Below are positions 57,401 to 64,000 of a stretch of 64,000 nt of DNA, one piece after another; within the stretch, counting starts at the first letter, position 1; each line of letters opens with the position of its first letter. Position numbers and translations under genes: made by a program. Source of the stretch: Aspergillus flavus. Taxonomy: Eukaryota; Ascomycota; Eurotiomycetes; Eurotiales; Aspergillaceae. The stretch lies in NCBI RefSeq assembly GCF_009017415.1, contig NC_092406.1:1116001-1180000 (forward strand). The letters run 5' to 3'. The notes under the pieces are model-generated. The model was not told where the DNA came from. It was given only the letters and a program-made list of their open reading frames with translations, and ran no database searches.

Positions 57401-57910
57401 AGCCACTGATTGATCCCAACGCAGCCACGGGCCCTATCGGCTTGGTTGCTTCGACAGTCATCGGCACTAACCCAGTTCCGGGTCTAGCGCGGGACATGGG
57501 AGAAAAGAAAAAAAATTTTTGCAATGGGTTGCCTCTCTTGGAGGGTTGGGCGGCGAAAAAGTAGTCCACAAACCGATAAATATCATCCATCCCCATCCAC
57601 TTTTTCCCCCTCCTCCTCTCCTCTCACCATATCCCCTCCTATCTCCTTCAAAGAGGTCTGGTCCTCTCTTTTGTGAAAACTTTTGTTTTTTTCTCTTTTG
57701 TCTTTTTAGACAAATCAAAAAGTTAGATTTCCCTTCGGCCGTTTAGAGCGTGTTCTGTGTCTGCTTCATCAAGACACAGTTTTTTCGTGGGCCGTCACCT
57801 CTTATCGAGATACCCTAATAGAACGCCTTTTTGACCGTTCTTGCTTTTTTTTCTTCTCTTTACATTCTTCCTCTTTCGAATTTACGATTTCAGACTTTCT
57901 TACGCCCAAA
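54412..57910. other. 3.5 kb upstream of elongation factor 3; no gene recognised
   Basis: The region includes a small perfect hairpin (55133-55139 with 55148-55154), a long T-rich tract (about 55737-55799), an imperfect 19-bp direct repeat (56150-56168 and 56184-56202) and, close to the EF-3 gene, pyrimidine-rich stretches. Frames of 60-110 codons occur but lack motifs, consistent splicing or sensible composition. Most of the distal part remains unexplained. Confidence 0.5.
57591..57910 (+). promoter_or_regulatory. Pyrimidine-rich proximal promoter / leader of EF-3
   Basis: C/T-dominated runs (57591-57650, and T-rich stretches to 57900) immediately precede the EF-3 start codon, preceded by an AT-rich GATAAATAT near 57575. 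CT-rich tracts just upstream of the transcription start are common in highly expressed Aspergillus genes. The exact transcription start is not determinable here. Confidence 0.45.
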
Positions 57911-60900
57911 ATGCCTGCTGCTGCTGCCTCCTCGGTTCCTGCTGTCTCCAGCAAGGAGACCGCTCAGTCTCTCTCTGTCCTTGACGACTTGCTCAAGAAC
58001 CTCAACATCTCCTCTACTCAGGATGAGGTCAACGCCGCTACCGACAACATTGCTCACCTCCTCAGCGGTCCTATCCCTGAACAAGCCCTCCCCCTGAAGT
58101 ATGTTGATACCCCGCCTTGAGAGAAAAATTTTTTCGTCTCGGACCAGTTTACTAACACACAACATAGGCTCGCTGAAGATCTCAAGAAGCAGCTCTCTAA
58201 TAAGAAGGATGCCAATGCCCGCCAGCGCGCTTGCGACGCTATCCGGGCCGTTGCTTCCCACGCCACCATCGCCCCCGGTGTTGAGCCTCACCTCGTGACT
58301 CTCCTCCGCCCTGTCCTCGCTGCCGTTGGTGACAAGATGACCAACGTCAAGGACGCCGCTCAGAGTGCCGCTATTGCCATTGTCAAGGGCATCAACGGCA
58401 ATGCCGTCAAGGCCGTCATTCCTCCTATCCTCGAGTCCCTGGAGTCCGCCCAGAAGTGGACTGAGAAGCTGTGCGCTCTCGAGTGCCTCAACTCTCTCAT
58501 TGAGACCGCTCCCGCTCAGGTTTCTTACCGTGTCCCCGCCCTGATTCCTGCTGTCTCCGAGGCTATGTGGGATACTAAGGCCGAGATCAAGAAGGCCGCT
58601 TACTCCACCATGGAGAAGGTCTGCGGTCTGATCGTTAACAAGGATATCGAGCGTTTCATTCCTGAACTCATTAAGTGTATCTCCAAGCCCGAGAACGTCC
58701 CCGAGACCGTTCACTTGCTCGGTGCCACCACCTTCGTTTCCGATGTCACTGGACCTACCCTCGCTATCATGGTTCCCTTGCTTGACCGTGGTCTTGTCGA
58801 GCGTGAGACTGCCATCAAGCGTAAGTCTGCTGTCATCGTCGACAACATGTGTAAGCTTGTCGAGGACCCTCAGATCGTCGCTCCCTTCTTGCCCAAGTTG
58901 ATGCCTCGTCTTACCCACAACCTTGACACCCTGCCCGACCCTGAGGCTCGTGGCAAGACCGAACAGGCCTTGGCAACCCTCAGCCGTGTTGGTGACGTCA
59001 AGGATGGCAAGATTCCCGAGATCTCCACCGCCGGTGACATCTCCACTGTTGCTGGTATCCTCAAGGAGATCCTCTCCCCCAAGTTCGACGAACAGGTCAA
59101 GAAGTCCGAGGCCATCATCAACTACGTTGCTGCCATTGCTGGTCAGCTCGTTGACGAGAAGGTTGGCGAGGTTGAGAGCTGGACCCAGAACGCTCTCCCC
59201 TACATCACCGCCATTGTCGGTGAGGAGGAGGCTAAGACTGTTGCTGAGACCCTCCGCAAGCGTGCTTCTCCTGATGCCGCTGCTGAGGATGCAGTCCTCT
59301 CCGACGAGGAGGAGGGTGAGGATCTGTGCAACTGCACGTTCTCCCTGGCCTATGGTGCCAAGATCTTGCTGAACCAGACCCATCTCCGCCTGAAGCGTGG
59401 TCAGCGTTACGGTCTCCTCGGTCCCAACGGTACTGGTAAGACCACTCTCATGCGCGCTATCAACAACGAGCAGCTTGAGGGTTTCCCCAAGAAGGATGAG
59501 GTCAAGACTGTCTACGTTGAGCACGACTTGGATTCTGCCGATACTGAGCAAACCGTCATTGGCTGGACCATGAAGAAGCTCCGCGAGGTTGGCCTGGACC
59601 CCAAGCAGGAGGAGGTCGAAGCCAAGCTCGAGGAGTTCGGTTTCCTCCGTGAGCAGCTCAACGGCCCCATTACCGCCCTTTCTGGTGGTTGGAAGATGAA
59701 GCTGGCCCTTGCCCGTGCTGTCTTCGAGAAGCCTGATATCCTTCTCCTGGATGAGCCTACCAACCACTTGGACGTCAAGAACGTTGCCTGGTTGGAGAAC
59801 TACCTTTGCACGTCCCCTTGCACTTCCATCATTGTCTCTCACGACAGCAAGTTCTTGGACAACGTTATCCAGCACGTCATTCACTACGAGCGTAACTTCA
59901 AGCTTAAGCGTTACCGTGGTACCCTGAGCGAGTTCGTGAAGAAGGTTCCTTCCGCCCGCTCTTACTACGAGCTGGGTGCTTCCGACATGGAATTCAAGTT
60001 CCCCGAGCCCGGTTTCCTGGAGGGTGTCAAGACCAAGGCCAAGGCTATCATCCGTGTCTCCAACATGTCCTTCCAGTACCCTGGCACTCCTCGTCCCCAG
60101 ATTTCCGATATTTCCTTCCAGGTGTCTTTGGGATCCCGTATTGCTGTCATCGGTCCCAACGGTGCCGGTAAGTCTACACTGGTCAACGTTTTGACCGGTG
60201 AGTTGATCCCTACCACCGGTGATGTCTACCAGCACGAGAACATCCGTATCGCCTACATCAAGCAGCACGCTTTCGCCCACATTGATAACCACCTCGACAG
60301 CACTCCCTCCGAGTACATCCAGTGGCGTTTCCAGACCGGTGAGGACCGTGAAACCATGGACCGTGCCAACAAGATTGTCACCGATGAGGACGAGAAGGCC
60401 ATGGACAAGATCTACAAGATCGACGGTACCCCCCGTAGGGTCATTGGTATCCACTCCCGTCGTAAGTTCAAGAACACTTACGAGTACGAGTGTTCCTTCC
60501 TGCTGGGTGACAACATCGGCATGAAGAGCGAGAAGTGGACTCCCATGATGACCAGCGACAACGCCTGGATTCCCCGTAACGAGATCATCCAGTCCCACGC
60601 CAAGATGGTTGCCGAGGTTGACCAGAAGGAGGCCCTTGCCAGCGGTCAGTTCCGTCCTCTGGTCCGCAAGGAGATCGAAGAGCACTGCGCCCAGTTCGGT
60701 CTCGATGCTGAGCTTGTTTCCCACTCCCGTATGCGCGGTCTCTCCGGTGGTCAGCGTGTCAAGGTTGTCCTTGCCGCCTGCTCTTGGCAGCGTCCTCACG
60801 TCATCGTCCTGGACGAGCCCACCAACTACCTGGACCGTGACTCCCTGGGTGCCCTTTCCAAGGCTATCAAGACCTTCGAGGGTGGTGTTGTCATCATTAC

Positions 60901-61296
60901 TCACTCCCGTGAGTTCACTGAGAACCTCACTGAGGAAGTCTGGGCTGTTGTTGACGGAAAGATGACTCCTTCCGGCCACAACTGGGTCCAGGGTCAGGGT
61001 TCTGGTCCTCGTCTCACCGAGAAGACCAACGAGGAGGACACTTTCGATGCTATGGGCAACAAGGTACGTTGAAACACTTAAATCTACTCCACCACATAAG
61101 CCCCTCCCTTCCCCATTCCCAACAAACCCTCGATCTCTCCGCTCTTGAGTATGTCATACTAACTTCTTCTCTACAGATTGAAGCCCCTAAGAAGGCAAAG
61201 AAGCTTACTTCAAGTGAGCAGCGCAAGAAGAAGAAGGAGCGTATGGCTAGGAAGAAGCGTGGTGAGGAAGTCTTCTCTGATGAGGATGATTTCTAA
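57911..61296 (+). CDS. TEF3: Translation elongation factor 3 (ABC-F ATPase)
   Basis: The exons are 57911..58098, 58168..61063 and 61177..61296 (introns 69 and 113 bp), giving 1067 residues, the usual size. HEAT repeats occupy about 1-320 (residues around [15 protein letters not shown]), followed by a four-helix bundle. ABC1 has Walker A GPNGTGKT at 481-488, signature LSGGW and Walker [16 protein letters not shown]2 has Walker A GPNGAGKS at 725-732, signature LSGGQR and Walker [13 protein letters not shown], with the EF-3-specific chromodomain-like insertion in ABC2. The last exon encodes the basic Lys/Arg-rich tail that binds the ribosome. EF-3 uses ATP to release E-site tRNA and is essential in fungi and absent from animals. 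Codon use is strongly biased to C-ending codons, indicating very high expression. Confidence 0.98.
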
Positions 61297-63420
61297 AGGA
61301 ATAATTGAAAAGAAAGCGAATTGCTCTCAGGAACTTTATTTTTTCATGGCTATTGTAATGTCCTCGATAGAAGTTATGATCGGATGAATTTACTTTCCAT
61401 TAACGGACTTCAAAATTCCCTTCTCTTCCATAGTGCATTGGCCGTTGGTCTAGCTTTTAGAGTTCTTTCTAAACGTAAGTGAGCTTTGAATACCTGGTGC
61501 TGGCGGTGCCTGCTTTGAAGGTACAGCGAGGGCCACTATTCAATGCGCCCGGGATTCTGTATTCCGTTTTCGTTTGATATTGACAAGCCTTGGGTGTTGT
61601 ACTGTGTAATCGCTTCCCAACTGAACTATGTACAATGGTCTCCAAGAGACACCTTTGTCATGCTCTCTATAACCTCGCTAGACTCTATCCGTTTACTAGA
61701 TAGCTTCTCTTTTTACACCGTGGAATACTTGAAGTCCTAAATACCAGTAACAATAGGAATAAGATAAGTACCATTCATTGCATCTCTTTTCCAGGTTTCA
61801 TATCACGGAAAGCGGACATCTTGTATAGGCTCTTCTGCTTGGACTCCGTGAAGCCGTATACTCGATCATTCTGAATTTAGTAAACCAACTGTAGGTATGT
61901 TGAGCCAATATTCTTTACCACGATACCAAACTGTACCTATGACACCATCTCCATTACAATTATATCCCACGTATCATATTCCAGTCTACTTCCGCATTCG
62001 CCATTTTCTACTGTCAATTCCATGACCTTCCTTATTATACTGAAGATGAAAGCTCAGTTGAGTTCCTGTTTGTCTATATACAACTTACAAACTAATTTGA
62101 GTCATGAATCTTATATAGTACTCTATATAACCTCTCTGCGAGAACCATCTCAGCTAACTTCTTGAATAGCCCTCAAGCAACACCAACTATTGATGATGAG
62201 CTTACAAGTCAATGAAAGTAAGCTACCAACTATCAGCCGATATCAGAGCCCTAGTCCATTACACGTCATACCAGCGACGAGTCATTTTATATGAGTGCAA
62301 ACCTTCAGACAGCTGCTGTGGATGCAGCCCACGTCGTCAATTTAGAGAAGCATGCTGGAAGCGACAATGCCTCCTTTCATACGTCTGTGATAAGAGACTG
62401 GTGCGTTCTATGGATCTTCAGACCCTCTATTGATCATGCCTGAGGAAATGATCCATTATATGGCTATGGGGATCACATTTCGAAAAAAAAAAATATGACC
62501 TTCGGTGTGTCGTATCCTGTGCTGCCAGGTTTCACATTCACAGGAACTATACCCAATGCCACAAAGATTCTTATGCAGTGGTTCACTTACTCCACTTGCT
62601 AGGAAACTGGGCGCAAATAATATAGAGTAAGATTGTCTGATATGCTTACCTTTCTACATGCATGCTTAGATTAACTTAGACTGCTAGAAGTTTTGGAACG
62701 CTGGAATTCCACAGAACCGGCCTAGGTGATTGGAAAATTAAGCCATTTTACTGATTCATGGATTCTATTTCATCGGTTAAATCAACACTAGTTAGTCTCA
62801 AACTGGGCTCATACGTTTGTCCTCCATCAATCAAAGGATATAATTACTCTCCCCATACTCTCTATCTTATACAGTGCTCTGTACTTCAGTTTATAGGGAC
62901 TTAAATGGGTCAGAATCAGGAATTAGCTCGTCATAACAATCATATTACACTCATATAGACGAGTAGAAGTGCGTGTCCATATTACACATTGGATATTTGC
63001 TCGAGTGTTCCATTGTGGAGCTCTTAATGCCACATCCCGAAGCCCCACCACCACCGCCTTTACAAATTTTGCCTTATCGATAAAATATGCCTTCTTTTTT
63101 TTTGGCGGGGTTTTATTATTTGAGCGGCATCGCGAGTTTCCATCTCCAGGCTCATTCCAACTAGTCACACCGATTACCTTACAAGTTCCGACGTCGGATG
63201 GTATGTGGAGAGCTGTAGCATGCCATTCTGAACATATTGTGTGAACCCAAGAACTCATATCTGATCGATCTTTCTCACACAGCTGAGAGGCATTCAACGC
63301 ACTATTTCAAACCGCTGGACTTGAGGGTTTTCCTAGTTGGGCTAGAAGAGAAAGACCCTTTTTTTTTTTTTGCCCTCTTCAACTTGACATCCGTTTTCTT
63401 GGTGACTGGGACTCTTAAAA
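61297..63420. other. Intergenic region EF-3 to EMW1; nothing recognised
   Basis: 2.1 kb of AT-rich sequence containing the EF-3 3' UTR and the EMW1 promoter. There are A- and T-runs (near 62483 and 63360), but no coding frame with motifs and no tRNA-like fold seen. Confidence 0.55.
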
Positions 63421-64000
63421 ATGGCTGAAGTTTCGATTGCTTACCCCACGTCATTAAATACGCTATATGATGAAGCGTCCTCGTTGAAGCAACTATATGA
63501 ACCTATCCAGTTAGCAGATGCTGAGATAGTTCCAATTTTACAATTACCTCTCGCAAAGGTTGTCTTTGGCCACGACTCTGCAGATGAGAGTACTCTCGCT
63601 CGTGTATCTAGCGGAGAAATCTCGTATACAACCTTTTTGGCAAACAAGACGAAGTCTATATCTCAGACGCAACTAGATGGTTCAACTCCTGAACAGCGGA
63701 ATTCGCAGCTGCTTCACATTGGTCTAGCAGCCCTCTTCAGCTTTCTTCAGTCCAATGTCACTGGACCCCCGCTAAGCTTCAGCCCTGCAGAGCTAATTAT
63801 ACCGTCCATTCTGCGAACTAACCCCACAAGTCTGAGAGCAGTCCGAGCGCATATAATCCGCGATCTCTCAGTAGATGGCGAAGCTGCTTATAGATTGACT
63901 CCAAATGTGGAGCTTTTTGCTGTTGCGAAGGCTATCTTGGCCGACACTGATTTTCTACTTACGAATGGCCCGTTGGTTGCTAGGACGGCAAGAATGCGTG
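63421..64000 (+). CDS. EMW1: Emw1/TTC27-like TPR protein, 5' part
   Basis: The frame opens at ATG 63421 and stays open to the window end (193 residues visible, no intron needed). The sequence (MAEVSIAYPTSLNTLYDEA..., LLHIGLAALFSFLQSNVTGPPL, LRAVRAHIIRDLSVDGEAAYRLTPNVEL) matches the N-terminal helical part of the TTC27/Emw1 family. The TPR repeats of this family lie further downstream, beyond the window. Yeast Emw1 is essential and named for maintenance of the cell wall, while TTC27 has been linked to Hsp90 cochaperone functions. The family assignment rests on the N-terminal region only. Confidence 0.72.
   Translation, partial: MAEVSIAYPTSLNTLYDEASSLKQLYEPIQLADAEIVPILQLPLAKVVFGHDSADESTLARVSSGEISYTTFLANKTKSISQTQLDGSTPEQRNSQLLHIGLAALFSFLQSNVTGPPLSFSPAELIIPSILRTNPTSLRAVRAHIIRDLSVDGEAAYRLTPNVELFAVAKAILADTDFLLTNGPLVARTARMR

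Noticed and set aside
56122..57596. Several 60-110-codon frames upstream of EF-3
   Set aside because: No motifs, mutually overlapping on both strands, and composition as in noncoding DNA.
57890..60979. Minus-strand frame of 1029 codons opposite EF-3
   Set aside because: The product is low-complexity Leu/Gly/Val/Asp-rich sequence typical of the antisense of C-ending-codon genes; the plus strand encodes a full, conserved EF-3.

Overview
This window is nuclear DNA of a filamentous ascomycete, most likely a member of the Eurotiales (Aspergillus/Penicillium type). The evidence is short GT-AG introns (47-116 bp, often with CTAAC-like branch sites), a fungal elongation factor 3 gene, an APSES/ankyrin cell-cycle factor, a SUN-family wall protein and a JEN-type carboxylate carrier. 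I reconstructed 21 protein genes, two of them cut by the window ends, by joining exons by eye across consensus splice sites. No tRNA, rRNA, CRISPR array or complete transposon is visible.

Layout. 0-20 kb: 3' end of a thiol methyltransferase; a FHA-domain protein of the Tos4/Plm2 type; a SUN-family beta-glucosidase-like wall protein; a 5.2 kb stretch without a recognisable gene; the ribosome-biogenesis protein Cic1; the electron-transfer flavoprotein alpha subunit; the alternative clamp loader subunit Ctf18; and a 77-residue hypothetical protein. 20-36 kb: a Ure2-like glutathione S-transferase; a Rsc8/Swi3-type SWIRM protein; the Pol I factor Rrn5 divergent from the mitochondrial helicase Irc3; and the GPI inositol deacylase Bst1. 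36-46 kb has a more accessory character: a JEN-type MFS carrier, an orphan cytochrome P450 and an intracellular GH5 glucanase. 46-64 kb: an MBF transcription factor subunit divergent from a large LYR-motif protein; a trans-aconitate methyltransferase; a Gly/Gln/Tyr-rich glycine-zipper protein; elongation factor 3; and the 5' end of the Emw1/TTC27 TPR protein.

How the genes connect. Most are housekeeping genes with no operon-like logic. The clearest link is G1/S control. The window carries an MBF DNA-binding subunit, and ACGCG-type MBF sites are concentrated upstream of that gene, of the Tos4/Plm2-like gene and of CTF18, the last with three CGCGT cores in 29 bp. A second genome-scale signal is the 9-mer TACGGAGTA, which I found six times, always outside exons. 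The JEN/P450/GH5 stretch lacks a backbone synthase, so I do not call it a biosynthetic cluster. I saw no clearly undescribed multi-gene system. The best leads are the MBF-site clusters, the TACGGAGTA motif, the glycine-zipper/poly-Ser protein and a few orphan small ORFs.
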